From an uncultured Sutterella sp. (GTDB lineage: Bacteria; Pseudomonadota; Gammaproteobacteria; Burkholderiales; Burkholderiaceae_F): a stretch of DNA of 30,114 bases. The stretch covers positions 1-30,114 of the forward strand of contig CAJJRX010000025.1 in NCBI GenBank assembly GCA_905194315.1, given 5' to 3'. Of the stretch, positions 1-7,534 are shown piece after piece; within the stretch, counting starts at the first letter, position 1, and each line of letters opens with the position of its first letter. Both the position numbers and the translations under genes were made by a program. The notes beneath the pieces are model-generated. The model was not told the origin of the DNA and searched no databases. It saw only the letters and a program-made list of their open reading frames with translations.

Positions 1-540
1 GCATTTAAGAAAGCAGTATCTTCTCAGCTGTTACCACAAACATGCATGAAGACTCGCAAAAACTAAATCAAACTACCCTTCTGTTAAGCCTGACTAAACT
101 TTTATTCAGTCAGGCTGAACAAATTACGACATTTCCCGTAGTGAAATCAAAAACTTACAGTCAGACACCCACCCTCCGCTGCCAGGCTCTCGCGAGACCG
201 GACGCTGTCCAAATCGTTATTAATCCAACTTTTAACGCCATAAATAATCGCGGGACTTTGTAACCGTTTGTGGAATAAAATCGGACGTTTGCTTACCGCA
301 CTGGTGATTTTATAAGGGGGTTTACCCGCATAGGGGGAGGCGGGAGGGGGGAAAAATTAGAGGACGACGGAGAGAATAAAGAACGTGCGAAACAGCATCC
401 CGGCCTAAGCCGAATAGCGTCATGTTTAGAGTCAGACGCTGATAGCTATTGCCGGCTGCTTTCGTTTTTTTTGTACTTTCTTTTGTACTTATAAATTGAG
501 GCCAGCTGACACTAACAGATACCGTGCAGGATTGCAGGCA
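1..540. other. Gene-poor left edge, no supported gene
   Basis: No convincing gene is visible in this stretch. A short plus-strand open frame at 42-263 has no recognisable domain and no good ribosome binding site, and its composition (rich in T, Q, N and S) is unlike the neighbouring proteins. The region is AT-richer than the genes to its right. Visible structure: a perfect 9-bp inverted repeat AGCCTGACT/AGTCAGGCT (87-95 and 108-116) without a following T-run, and a direct repeat TTTTGTACTT at 469-478 and 481-490. It may be the trailing end of something outside the window. Confidence 0.5.
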
Positions 541-570
541 ATAAAAAAGTCCTTGATTTACAAGGACTTT
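541..570 (-). terminator. Rho-independent terminator of tRNA-Thr
   Basis: Read on the minus strand, AAAGTCCTTG and CAAGGACTTT form a 10-bp perfect stem with a short AT-rich loop, followed directly by a run of T. It lies about 30 bases beyond the 3' end of the minus-strand tRNA gene, so it is the natural end of that transcript. Confidence 0.85.
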
Positions 571-602
571 GATATCGTCAGAGACTGACTGAAACTTGTC
601 AA

Positions 603-678
603 TGGTGCCGGAGAAGAGATTTGAACTCCCGACCTTCGCATTACGAATGCGCTGCTCTACCAGCTGAGCTACACCGGC
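603..678 (-). tRNA. tRNA-Thr (anticodon CGU), CCA encoded
   Basis: The minus strand folds as a standard 76-nt tRNA. It has a 7-bp acceptor stem (GCCGGTG/CTCCGGC, one U-U mismatch), D-arm GCTC/GAGC, anticodon stem GCGCA/TGCGA around loop TTCGTAA, T-arm GGGAG/CTCTT with TTCAAAT loop, and a genomically encoded ACCA end. The anticodon at positions 34-36 is CGT, which reads ACG (threonine). It resembles E. coli thrW in the anticodon arm. It stands alone with its own promoter and terminator. tRNA genes are common integration targets, but no integrase or duplicated 3' end is visible here. Confidence 0.95.
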
Positions 679-717
679 TCCACATCGGTTCTCATCAATC
701 GAGAACCTGAGGCAGGA

Positions 718-746
718 ATTATGCTAAAAAAAAGCGGTTTGCGCAA
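718..746 (-). promoter_or_regulatory. Sigma70-like promoter of tRNA-Thr
   Basis: On the minus strand TTGCGC (746-741) and CATAAT (723-718) are separated by 17 bp. CATAAT matches the -10 consensus at five of six positions. Transcription would start near 711, about 33 bases before the mature tRNA 5' end at 678. Confidence 0.55.
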
Positions 747-887
747 TACCGGTTATAATTTGTTACATATTATCGAAAATCGTTGCCTTCTCTTGAACTC
801 TTTGAACACTCATTCAAACAGCGAAGACCCGCTCCCCGTTACAATGAGAAATTCACATTTCCCTAGTCCGGTCTACGTTTTCAGCCT

Positions 888-1385
888 ATGACACAGTTAT
901 TTCAGCCCTTGAGCTTTGCACTTGCACACCCAGACGACACCGATCAGCTCGGCGCCCGTGTGGCAGGCGCGATTGCACGCACCTATGCGCAGTGGAAGCC
1001 TACCGGGCTGGTGCTGGCTTTTGACGGAGATCTGGGTGCGGGGAAAACCACCTTTGCGCGCGCCATGCTGCGTGCCTGGGGGTTTACCGGTCCGGTGAAG
1101 AGCCCCACATTCTCTCTGCTGGAAACCTACCCCGTATTCGGGGCGGTGCTCAATCACTTCGATTTCTATCGTTTTGAGACACCTTACGAATTTGACGACG
1201 CGGGCTTCCGCGACTGCTTCGGTCCCAATCAGATCTGTATCACCGAGTGGACAGAAAAAGCCCGCCCTTTTGTGCCGGGTGCTGATATCGGGCTGCAACT
1301 GACTGTTGACGGCCTGGGCCGTCAGGCAAAACTACAGGCCCTTACTGCGTTGGGGCAAACGGTTCTCGAGCATCTCGGTGAATAA
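888..1385 (+). CDS. tsaE: tRNA threonylcarbamoyladenosine biosynthesis ATPase TsaE
   Basis: 165 aa, the usual size for the TsaE/YjeE family. A P-loop GDLGAGKTT lies at residues 47-55, followed by SPTF (72-75), HFDFYR (90-95) and the E-W pair (120-121) typical of the family. TsaE is the small ATPase that works with the TsaB-TsaD complex to transfer the threonylcarbamoyl group onto A37 of ANN-decoding tRNAs, in the cytoplasm. The TsaC enzyme that makes the activated substrate is encoded at 7535. The stop codon lies one base before the amiC start codon, so the two genes are co-transcribed. tsaE next to an N-acetylmuramoyl-alanine amidase gene is a familiar proteobacterial arrangement. A TATAAT at 754-759 may belong to its promoter, but no good -35 accompanies it. 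Confidence 0.93.
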   Translation: MTQLFQPLSFALAHPDDTDQLGARVAGAIARTYAQWKPTGLVLAFDGDLGAGKTTFARAMLRAWGFTGPVKSPTFSLLETYPVFGAVLNHFDFYRFETPYEFDDAGFRDCFGPNQICITEWTEKARPFVPGADIGLQLTVDGLGRQAKLQALTALGQTVLEHLGE

Positions 1386-1386
1386 T

Positions 1387-2754
1387 ATGCAAACAAAACG
1401 TCGCGATTTCCTGGCCGCCTCTGCAGGCACGGTACTGTTGAGTCTTGCGCCCTGGCAGATTGCCTGGGGTGCAAAGCTGATTGACGTCCGTATGTGGCCG
1501 TCCGATGAGTACACTCGCGTGACCATCGAACACGACACACCGCTTGATTTCAAATATTTTTTCCTCCGCAACACGGGGCCGCTGCGTCTGGTCGTGGACA
1601 TTAAAGGGCTCGCCCTTACCCCGAAGCTGCGCAAGCAGATTGAAAGCGTCAAGGCGGATGACCCGCATATCGCCTCTATCCGTATCGGACAGTATCAGCC
1701 GGACACGCTCAGACTTGTGATGGACCTCAAACATGACGTGCGTCCTGAGGTCTTCCAGCTCAAGCCTTTTGCAAACTACCACTACCGTCTTGTTTTCGAC
1801 ATCTATCCTGCCGTTCCGGTCGATCCGATCAGCCGTCTGCTTGCGGACAACACGGTTATTGCCGAGGATCCGCTCAGCTCCATCATCAGTGATCTGACGG
1901 ACAAGCAGGCCGAGAAGGAGGAAACGCCTGAGGATGCAACGATGGTGGCCGAGGTTGAAGCAGACACAGGCAGCAGCGCTCCGGCGCAAAAGCCCGCACC
2001 TCAGAAGCCCTCCCGCGGAAAAACACCCCGCAAACCGGCCAGAAAGAAAGCCAATGAGACGCTGCTTGTGGTCATCGACCCGGGGCACGGCGGTGAAGAC
2101 CCCGGCGCCATCGGCCGGCGGCGCACCCGGGAAAAGGATGTGGTTCTCAAGATCGGCCGCTACCTCAACACCCTGATCAATGCCGATCCGGGCATGCGCG
2201 CCATTATGACCCGCAACTCGGACCACTTCGTAAGTCTCGGCGCCCGTGTGAAGATTGCCCAGAAGGCGCGTGCACATATGCTTGTGAGTATTCACGCTGA
2301 CGGCTTTATCAGCCCGTCTGCCAAAGGCTCGAGTGTCTTTGCGCTCTCCGAGCGCGGTGCCACCTCGGCAGCAGCACGCTGGCTGGCCAAGAGTCAGAAC
2401 GAATCCGACCTTATCGGCGGTATCAATATCAGTGAGGTCAACAAAGACGTGGCCACGGTGCTCGTTGATATGACCTCGGACTGGACCATTAACTACAGTC
2501 TTGCACTCGGCAAGGAAGTGCTCGGTGAGATGGGCCGCATCAACCGCCTGCACAAAAACCACGTCGAGCAGGCCGGGTTTGCGGTTCTTAAAGGTCAGGG
2601 GATTCCGTCCATTCTGGTGGAGACCGCCTTTATCTCCAATCCGACGGAGGAAAAGTTCCTCAGCAACCCGAGCCATCAGCGCCGGATTGCTCAGGCCATC
2701 TACCGCGGAATCAAGAAGCAGATTCAGTCCAACCGCAGTATTTTTGCGAGCTAG
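1387..2754 (+). CDS. amiC: N-acetylmuramoyl-L-alanine amidase AmiC-like, Tat-exported
   Basis: 455 aa from the ATG just after the tsaE stop. The frame is open further upstream, but that part overlaps tsaE. Residues 3-9 (TKRRDFL) are a twin-arginine motif followed by a hydrophobic stretch and an Ala-rich cleavage region, so export folded through Tat is likely. An AMIN domain spans roughly residues 30-125. An Ala/Pro/Lys-rich linker (about 170-225) leads into the zinc amidase_3 domain. Zinc ligand candidates are H234 (DPGHGG), E249 (REKD) and H303 (SIHADG), and the catalytic Glu is probably E412 (VETAF). The family cleaves septal peptidoglycan between MurNAc and the stem peptide during daughter-cell separation, under control of EnvC/NlpD-type activators. 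AmiC is preferred over AmiA or AmiB because of the Tat signal plus AMIN domain. Confidence 0.9.
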   Translation: MQTKRRDFLAASAGTVLLSLAPWQIAWGAKLIDVRMWPSDEYTRVTIEHDTPLDFKYFFLRNTGPLRLVVDIKGLALTPKLRKQIESVKADDPHIASIRIGQYQPDTLRLVMDLKHDVRPEVFQLKPFANYHYRLVFDIYPAVPVDPISRLLADNTVIAEDPLSSIISDLTDKQAEKEETPEDATMVAEVEADTGSSAPAQKPAPQKPSRGKTPRKPARKKANETLLVVIDPGHGGEDPGAIGRRRTREKDVVLKIGRYLNTLINADPGMRAIMTRNSDHFVSLGARVKIAQKARAHMLVSIHADGFISPSAKGSSVFALSERGATSAAARWLAKSQNESDLIGGINISEVNKDVATVLVDMTSDWTINYSLALGKEVLGEMGRINRLHKNHVEQAGFAVLKGQGIPSILVETAFISNPTEEKFLSNPSHQRRIAQAIYRGIKKQIQSNRSIFAS

Positions 2755-2933
2755 ACAGACGCGCCGCCGGCGTTCCGGCTATGCCGCCAAAATGGAATGT
2801 CGGCGTGATTTTCCTGCGCATAGGTACTAAACACTATACAATGCGCAATGTTGGTTGCATGCTCGCAGGCTGAGCCCCGCGGGCATGAATCATGTCAGTT
2901 TTCATATAAATTTTTAGACTCGGAGTTTATGCC

Positions 2934-3998
2934 ATGGCACTTGTATCCATGCGTCAATTACTCGATCACGCCGCCGAAAACGGATACGGCGTTCCCGCTT
3001 TTAACGTCAACAACCTTGAACAGGTTCAGGCCATTATGGCTGCCGCAAGCGAAGTGGGCGCCCCTGTGATCATGCAGGCCTCCGCCGGGGCCCGCAAGTA
3101 TGCTGGCGAAGCGTTCCTCCGTCACCTCATCTCTGCTGCTGTTGAAAGCTATCCTGAAGTACCGGTGTGCATGCACCAGGACCACGGCCAGAGCCCGGCC
3201 GTCTGCCAGAACGCTATGCGTTCGGGTTTCTCCTCCGTGATGATGGACGGCTCTCTGATGAGCGACGGCAAGACCATCTCGAGCTACGAATACAATGTTG
3301 ACGTGACCCGTCGCGTTGTTGAAATGGCTCACTGCATCGGTGTTTCCGTCGAAGGCGAACTCGGCTGCCTCGGCTCTCTGGAAACGATGCGCGGCGACAA
3401 GGAAGACGGTCACGGCAGCGAATCCACGATGACCCGCGATCAGCTTCTTACCGACCCGGATCAGGCCGCTGAATTTGTGAAGGCCACGCAGCTTGACGCT
3501 CTTGCCATCGCCATCGGTACCTCGCACGGTGCCTACAAGTTCACCCGCAAGCCCTCCGGCGACATTCTCTCCATCGAACGCGTGAAGGAAATCCACGCCC
3601 GTCTGCCGAACACCCACCTCGTGATGCACGGCTCCTCTTCCGTGCCCCAGGAATTCCTCGCCACGATCCGTGAATTCGGCGGTGACATGCGTGAAACCTA
3701 TGGCGTGCCTGTGGAGGAAATTCAGGAAGCCATCAAGCACGGTGTGCGCAAGGTCAACATCGACACCGACATCCGTCTCGGTATGACGGCTGCCATCCGT
3801 CAGTTCCTCGTTGAGAACCCCTCCAAGTTTGACCCGCGCGACTATCTCAAGGTGGCCCGCAATCAGGCTAAGGAACTCTGCAAGACCCGTTACCTGCAGT
3901 TCGGCTGCGAAGGTCAGGGCGCCAGGATCAAGCCCGTCTCTCTTGAAAAGATGGCTGCTCTTTACGCCGACGGCACCTTGCGTCAGAATGTGCTCTAA
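2934..3998 (+). CDS. fba: Class II fructose-bisphosphate aldolase
   Basis: 354 aa, starting at ATG with GGAG upstream. It matches the zinc-dependent class II aldolases of the Calvin/betaproteobacterial (CbbA) subtype. Residues 81-85 (HQDHG) contain the catalytic Asp83 and zinc ligand His84. The segment around GELGCLG, the insert TDPDQAAEF and the later GTSHGAYK are typical of the family. It interconverts fructose-1,6-bisphosphate with dihydroxyacetone phosphate and glyceraldehyde-3-phosphate, serving glycolysis and gluconeogenesis; fbp is encoded at 25192. It is a single-gene unit with a 179-bp upstream gap and a strong terminator behind it. TATACAAT at 2835-2842 is a possible -10 element. 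Position upstream of purC matches other Burkholderiales. Confidence 0.95.
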   Translation: MALVSMRQLLDHAAENGYGVPAFNVNNLEQVQAIMAAASEVGAPVIMQASAGARKYAGEAFLRHLISAAVESYPEVPVCMHQDHGQSPAVCQNAMRSGFSSVMMDGSLMSDGKTISSYEYNVDVTRRVVEMAHCIGVSVEGELGCLGSLETMRGDKEDGHGSESTMTRDQLLTDPDQAAEFVKATQLDALAIAIGTSHGAYKFTRKPSGDILSIERVKEIHARLPNTHLVMHGSSSVPQEFLATIREFGGDMRETYGVPVEEIQEAIKHGVRKVNIDTDIRLGMTAAIRQFLVENPSKFDPRDYLKVARNQAKELCKTRYLQFGCEGQGARIKPVSLEKMAALYADGTLRQNVL

Positions 3999-4045
3999 GA
4001 GCTCCTTACCGGAGTGTCAGTCACACTGACTCATCAACACAGAAG

Positions 4046-4083
4046 GCGCTCTGTCACCTGAAAGGGCAGAGCGCTCTTTTTTT
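4046..4083 (+). terminator. Rho-independent terminator of fba
   Basis: GCGCTCT (4046-4052) pairs with AGAGCGC (4068-4074) around a 15-base loop, and the stem is followed by CTCTTTTTTT. It sits about 50 bases after the fba stop and ahead of dgkA. Confidence 0.85.
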
Positions 4084-4127
4084 CCACTCAGCCCGTTACG
4101 GAAGAGACTTTTTGCGGAGCTGCATCC

Positions 4128-4538
4128 ATGTCCGAGAACAAGAAACCCAACGCTGAAGCCCTCAAAGGAAAAACAGGCTTTCGCCGTCTGATCAATGCCA
4201 CCGGCTACTCTATGAAAGGCTTCAAAGCCGCCTATCAGAACGAGGCCGCCTTCCGCGAGGAGTCCATCGCGGCAGCGATTCTGATCCCTGTGGCATTCCT
4301 GCTGCCTGTGAGCTGGCTTGAGAGTGCCATCCTGAGCGCCTCCGTTCTCGGCGTGCTGCTCGCGGAAATTCTCAACTCCGCCCTTGAGGCCGTTGTTGAC
4401 CGTATCGGAACGGAAATTCACCCGCTGAGCGGTCGTGCCAAAGACATGGGCAGTGCTGCAGTGCTCATTGCACTGATCATTGCCGTGATGTTCTGGCTTG
4501 TGATTCTGATTCCCTACCTCATTCGCTGGTTCTTCTAA
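4128..4538 (+). CDS. dgkA: Diacylglycerol kinase, small membrane-type
   Basis: 136 aa, close to the usual ~120-130 aa of prokaryotic DgkA plus a short charged N-terminus. The diagnostic segments are ILNSALEAVVDR (81-92) and GRAKDMGSAAV (102-112), which form the shared active site of the trimer, and EE (44-45) after the amphipathic N-terminal helix. Three transmembrane helices are visible (about 48-66, 67-90 and 108-130). The enzyme phosphorylates diacylglycerol, left over from periplasmic glycan or LPS modification, to phosphatidic acid at the inner membrane. It lies alone between the fba terminator and purC. Confidence 0.94.
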   Translation: MSENKKPNAEALKGKTGFRRLINATGYSMKGFKAAYQNEAAFREESIAAAILIPVAFLLPVSWLESAILSASVLGVLLAEILNSALEAVVDRIGTEIHPLSGRAKDMGSAAVLIALIIAVMFWLVILIPYLIRWFF

Positions 4539-4629
4539 GGAATATCCCCCAAACGCGCGGATTTTTCCGCTCTCAGGCAGACTAAACACCATCGGGGGCT
4601 ATAGAATAAGGGCATCTTTGAAACCTAGC

Positions 4630-4655
4630 AGCCCGTTCTCTCACCAAGGCGGGCT
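4630..4655 (+). promoter_or_regulatory. Hairpin in the purC leader
   Basis: AGCCCG (4630-4635) and CGGGCT (4650-4655) form a 6-bp inverted repeat about 25 bases before the purC start. There is no T-run after it, so it is not a normal terminator. It may be a leader hairpin or chance; nothing else supports a specific function. Confidence 0.25.
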
Positions 4656-4678
4656 GACCTCTCGATGGAGACTTAACC

Positions 4679-5572
4679 ATGGCTGGTCTGTCCAAGACTT
4701 CCATCACGTCACTGCCTCAGGTCTATTCCGGGAAAGTGCGTGACAGTTACCTCGTCGGTGAAGACAAACTACTGATTGTCGCCACCGACCGCATTTCCGC
4801 CTTTGACGTCATTCTCGGCGATCCCATTCCGGGCAAAGGCAAAGTTCTCACCGCCATTACCGATTTCTGGTTCGACAAGCTCGACGGCGTTCTTCCCAAT
4901 CACCTCACCCACATTGATCCCACCACAGTAGTTGCTCCCGACGAAGTTGATCAGGTTCGCGGCCGTGCCGTCGTTGCCATGCGTCTGAAGCCCATTCTTA
5001 TCGAATGCGTCGCCCGCGGCTATCTGATCGGCGGCGGCTGGAAAGACTACCAGGCCACCGGCAAGGTCTGCGGCATTGAACTGCCGCCGGGGCTGCGCAT
5101 GGGTGAAAAGCTTCCTGAGCCCATCTTCACGCCGGCAGCCAAGGCTGAAGTGGGTACGCATGACGAGAACATCTCTTTTGAGCGTGTGGTCGAACTCTAT
5201 GGTGAAGAGATCGCAAATACGATTAAGAATGCCACGCTCGAGCTGTACCGTCGCGCCAGTGAATATGCCGCCACCCGCGGTATCATCATCGCTGACACGA
5301 AGTTCGAATTCGGTATCGATGCCAACGGCCAGGTTCGCCTGATGGACGAAGTCCTCACGCCGGACTCCAGCCGCTTCTGGCCTGCCGAACAGTACACGGT
5401 CGGTGTTTCGCCTCCGAGCTTTGACAAGCAGTTCATCCGCGACTGGCTTGAAACCCAGCCCTGGGATAAGACGCCGCCGGCGCCCAAGGTGCCCGCTGAC
5501 GTGATTGAAAAGACGGCTGACAAGTACCGTGAAGCGCTCCGCCGCCTCGCGGATACTGATATCGAACCGTAA
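4679..5572 (+). CDS. purC: Phosphoribosylaminoimidazole-succinocarboxamide synthase
   Basis: 297 aa, a full-length SAICAR synthetase. Visible family motifs include YSGKVRDSY (16-24), ATDRISAFD (35-43), IECVARGY (108-115), the TP-KAE-GTHDENI segment (151-165) and LMDEVLTPDSSRFW near residue 221. It condenses CAIR with aspartate using ATP in de novo purine synthesis. GGAG precedes the ATG by 8 bases. purE and purK follow in the same direction but are separated from purC by two successive hairpins, so purC may be at least partly a separate transcript. The 297-aa size fits the longer betaproteobacterial form rather than the ~237-aa E. coli form. Confidence 0.95.
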   Translation: MAGLSKTSITSLPQVYSGKVRDSYLVGEDKLLIVATDRISAFDVILGDPIPGKGKVLTAITDFWFDKLDGVLPNHLTHIDPTTVVAPDEVDQVRGRAVVAMRLKPILIECVARGYLIGGGWKDYQATGKVCGIELPPGLRMGEKLPEPIFTPAAKAEVGTHDENISFERVVELYGEEIANTIKNATLELYRRASEYAATRGIIIADTKFEFGIDANGQVRLMDEVLTPDSSRFWPAEQYTVGVSPPSFDKQFIRDWLETQPWDKTPPAPKVPADVIEKTADKYREALRRLADTDIEP

Positions 5573-5579
5573 TACCTGC

Positions 5580-5614
5580 CGGAACCAGCCATGAGAATGG
5601 CTGGTTCCGTTTTT
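5580..5614 (+). terminator. Strong terminator after purC
   Basis: A 13-bp perfect stem (CGGAACCAGCCAT and its complement, loop GAGA) is followed by TTTTT. It starts seven bases after the purC stop codon. Confidence 0.9.
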
Positions 5615-5623
5615 GGTGATTTC

Positions 5624-5650
5624 AAGCCTGGGAACAGCTCCCGGGCTTTT
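5624..5650 (+). terminator. Second terminator-like hairpin before purE
   Basis: AAGCCTGGGA (5624-5633) pairs with TCCCGGGCTT (5639-5648), 10 bp with one G-T pair and a 5-base loop, followed by a short T-run ending in CC. It begins ten bases after the purC terminator and ends about 47 bases before the purE ATG. It may be a back-up terminator or an attenuator for purE. Confidence 0.6.
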
Positions 5651-5696
5651 CCTGTCAGCACACCGGAAAACAGATTACACACTCAAGGAATTTACT

Positions 5697-6191
5697 ATGG
5701 CTCAATCACAACAACCCCTCGTCGGCATCATCATGGGGAGTAACTCTGACTGGCCTGTCATGAAGCTTGCCGCGGATATGCTCGAACTGTTCGGGATTCC
5801 CTACGAGGCCCGTGTCGTCAGCGCTCACCGCATGCCCGATGAAATGTTTGAGTACGCCGAAACCGCCCGTGACCGCGGTCTGAAGGTCATCATCGCCGGT
5901 GCCGGCGGTGCCGCCCATCTGCCCGGCATGGTTGCCGCCAAATGCACGCTTCCCGTCTGCGGCGTGCCGGTCCCCTCGAAGTACCTCCGCGGCGAAGACA
6001 GCCTCTACTCTATCGTTCAGATGCCCAAAGGCGTTCCGGTTGCCACTTTCGCCATCGGTGAGGCCGGTGCGGCCAATGCCGGACTCTATGCCGCACAGAT
6101 TCTTTCCGTGACGGATGAGAAAATCGCTGAGCGCCTTGCCCAGTTCCGCCGTGAGCAGAACGCCAAGGCTGCCGCCATGACGCTTGAATAA
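5697..6191 (+). CDS. purE: N5-carboxyaminoimidazole ribonucleotide mutase
   Basis: 164 aa, standard for class I PurE. The ATG at 5697 is preferred over the longer open frame because AAGGA sits 7 bases upstream and the upstream part lies in the hairpin region. Substrate-site motifs GSNSDW (14-19), SAHR (42-45) and the GAGGAAHLPGM segment are intact. It moves the carboxyl group of N5-CAIR to give CAIR, the step after PurK and before PurC. It overlaps or closely abuts purK, so purE-purK are one transcript. The presence of purK next door confirms the bacterial two-step route. Confidence 0.96.
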   Translation: MAQSQQPLVGIIMGSNSDWPVMKLAADMLELFGIPYEARVVSAHRMPDEMFEYAETARDRGLKVIIAGAGGAAHLPGMVAAKCTLPVCGVPVPSKYLRGEDSLYSIVQMPKGVPVATFAIGEAGAANAGLYAAQILSVTDEKIAERLAQFRREQNAKAAAMTLE

Positions 6192-6207
6192 TCTTTCAGA
6201 TACACGT

Positions 6208-7380
6208 ATGAAAACCACCAACACCCCCCTGCTTCCCGGTACCACGCTCGGCATGATGGGCGGCGGTCAGCTCGGCCGTATGTTTGCACAGAGCGCCGCC
6301 TCCATGGGCTTTCACGTCTGCGTGCTCGATCCCGCCGAAGTGAGCCCTGCCGGTGAAGTAAGCCGTGAAACGCTCACAGGCGCCTACAACGACCCGGCGC
6401 TTCTGGAAAAGATGAGCCACATTGTCCCGGCGGTCACCACAGAATTTGAAAATGTCCCCGCTGCCTCTCTGCAGTTCTTTGAGCAGGCCGGTCTCACGGT
6501 TGCGCCGCCCTCTGCCGCGCTCGCTGTCACGCAGGACCGTAACCTGGAAAAGGCTTTTGCACAGAAGGCCGGTGCCCGTGTGGCGCCGAACTGCCCCGTA
6601 CTGAAAATGGCCGATGTGGACTCGCTCGACGAGTCCCTCTTCCCGGGGATTCTCAAAACCGCCCGTCTCGGCTATGACGGCAAAGGTCAGCGCACCGTGC
6701 GCAACATCGCTGAAGCACGCGCCGCCTTCGAGGCCTTCCAGCAGACTGAATGCATTCTTGAAAAACGCATGGATCTGGATGTGGAGGTCTCCGTGATTGT
6801 CGCGCGCAACCGCCAGGGCGAAACCGCCACTTTCCCGGTCTCTGAAAACAAACACCGGAACGGTATTCTTGCCGTTTCGATCATGCCGGCCCGCGTGCCT
6901 GAAAAGATTGCCGAACTCGCCCGCAGCCAGGCCTGCCGTATCGCTGAAACGCTCGAATACGTCGGTGTGCTCTGTGTGGAATTTTTTGTGCTCAAGGACG
7001 GCTCGCTTCTTGTCAATGAAATGGCGCCCCGCCCGCACAACTCCGGCCACGCCACGATCGATGCCTGTGTGAGCAGCCAGTATGAACAGCAGGTCCGCAC
7101 CATGACCGGACTGCCGCTCGGGGATACCACTCAGCACAGCCCCTCGGTGATGCTCAACATTCTCGGCGACGAATGGTATGACGAAAACGGCAACCGCCGT
7201 GAACCGGACTGGGAAGGCGTTCTCGCCGTACCCGGCGCCAAACTGCATATCTACGGGAAAACCGAAGCCCGCCGCGCCCGTAAAATGGGACACGTGACGG
7301 TGCTCGGCAGCACGCTTGAAGAAGCGCTTGAACGCGCCCGCCGCGTCAGCTCCATCCTCCGCCTGCCTGAACCGTTCTGA
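6208..7380 (+). CDS. purK: 5-(carboxyamino)imidazole ribonucleotide synthase
   Basis: 390 aa from ATG 6208, an ATP-grasp enzyme. GGGQLGRM (residues 18-25) is the N-terminal family signature; EFENV, the QDR-EKAF segment and NEMAPRPHNSGH mark the ATP-grasp core. It carboxylates AIR with bicarbonate and ATP to N5-CAIR. A TTG at 6184 in the same frame would overlap the purE stop by eight bases; neither start has a strong Shine-Dalgarno, so translational coupling to purE is likely and the start is uncertain by eight residues. AIR is also the substrate of ThiC, encoded at 14329. The unit ends at a strong terminator. Confidence 0.94.
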   Translation: MKTTNTPLLPGTTLGMMGGGQLGRMFAQSAASMGFHVCVLDPAEVSPAGEVSRETLTGAYNDPALLEKMSHIVPAVTTEFENVPAASLQFFEQAGLTVAPPSAALAVTQDRNLEKAFAQKAGARVAPNCPVLKMADVDSLDESLFPGILKTARLGYDGKGQRTVRNIAEARAAFEAFQQTECILEKRMDLDVEVSVIVARNRQGETATFPVSENKHRNGILAVSIMPARVPEKIAELARSQACRIAETLEYVGVLCVEFFVLKDGSLLVNEMAPRPHNSGHATIDACVSSQYEQQVRTMTGLPLGDTTQHSPSVMLNILGDEWYDENGNRREPDWEGVLAVPGAKLHIYGKTEARRARKMGHVTVLGSTLEEALERARRVSSILRLPEPF

Positions 7381-7394
7381 GTTCACACCTGACC

Positions 7395-7436
7395 GGCTTT
7401 CGCACAGCGGCCACCGCTGTGCGGAAGCCTTTCTTT
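7395..7436 (+). terminator. Terminator after purK
   Basis: GGCTTTCGCACAGCGG and CCGCTGTGCGGAAGCC form a long stem with a 3-base loop, followed by TTTCTTT. It closes the purEK unit. Confidence 0.88.
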
Positions 7437-7534
7437 ACCTAAATCACCTGATTCTCCCTCTCAAATCGCAGTCAGATCGCTCTCTGAACGGTATAAAATA
7501 AGCGTTCGTAAAAGAAATCTGAGACTGACTAACG

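Noticed and set aside
42..263. Open frame of 73 codons at the left edge
   Set aside because: No ribosome binding site, no domain, and an amino-acid composition unlike the real genes here.
603..678. tRNA gene as an attachment site for an integrated element
   Set aside because: No integrase gene, no repeated tRNA 3' end and only ordinary housekeeping genes alongside.
1306..1386. Extended N-terminus of the amidase upstream of 1387
   Set aside because: The extension lies inside tsaE, and starting at 1387 places a twin-arginine signal exactly at the N-terminus.
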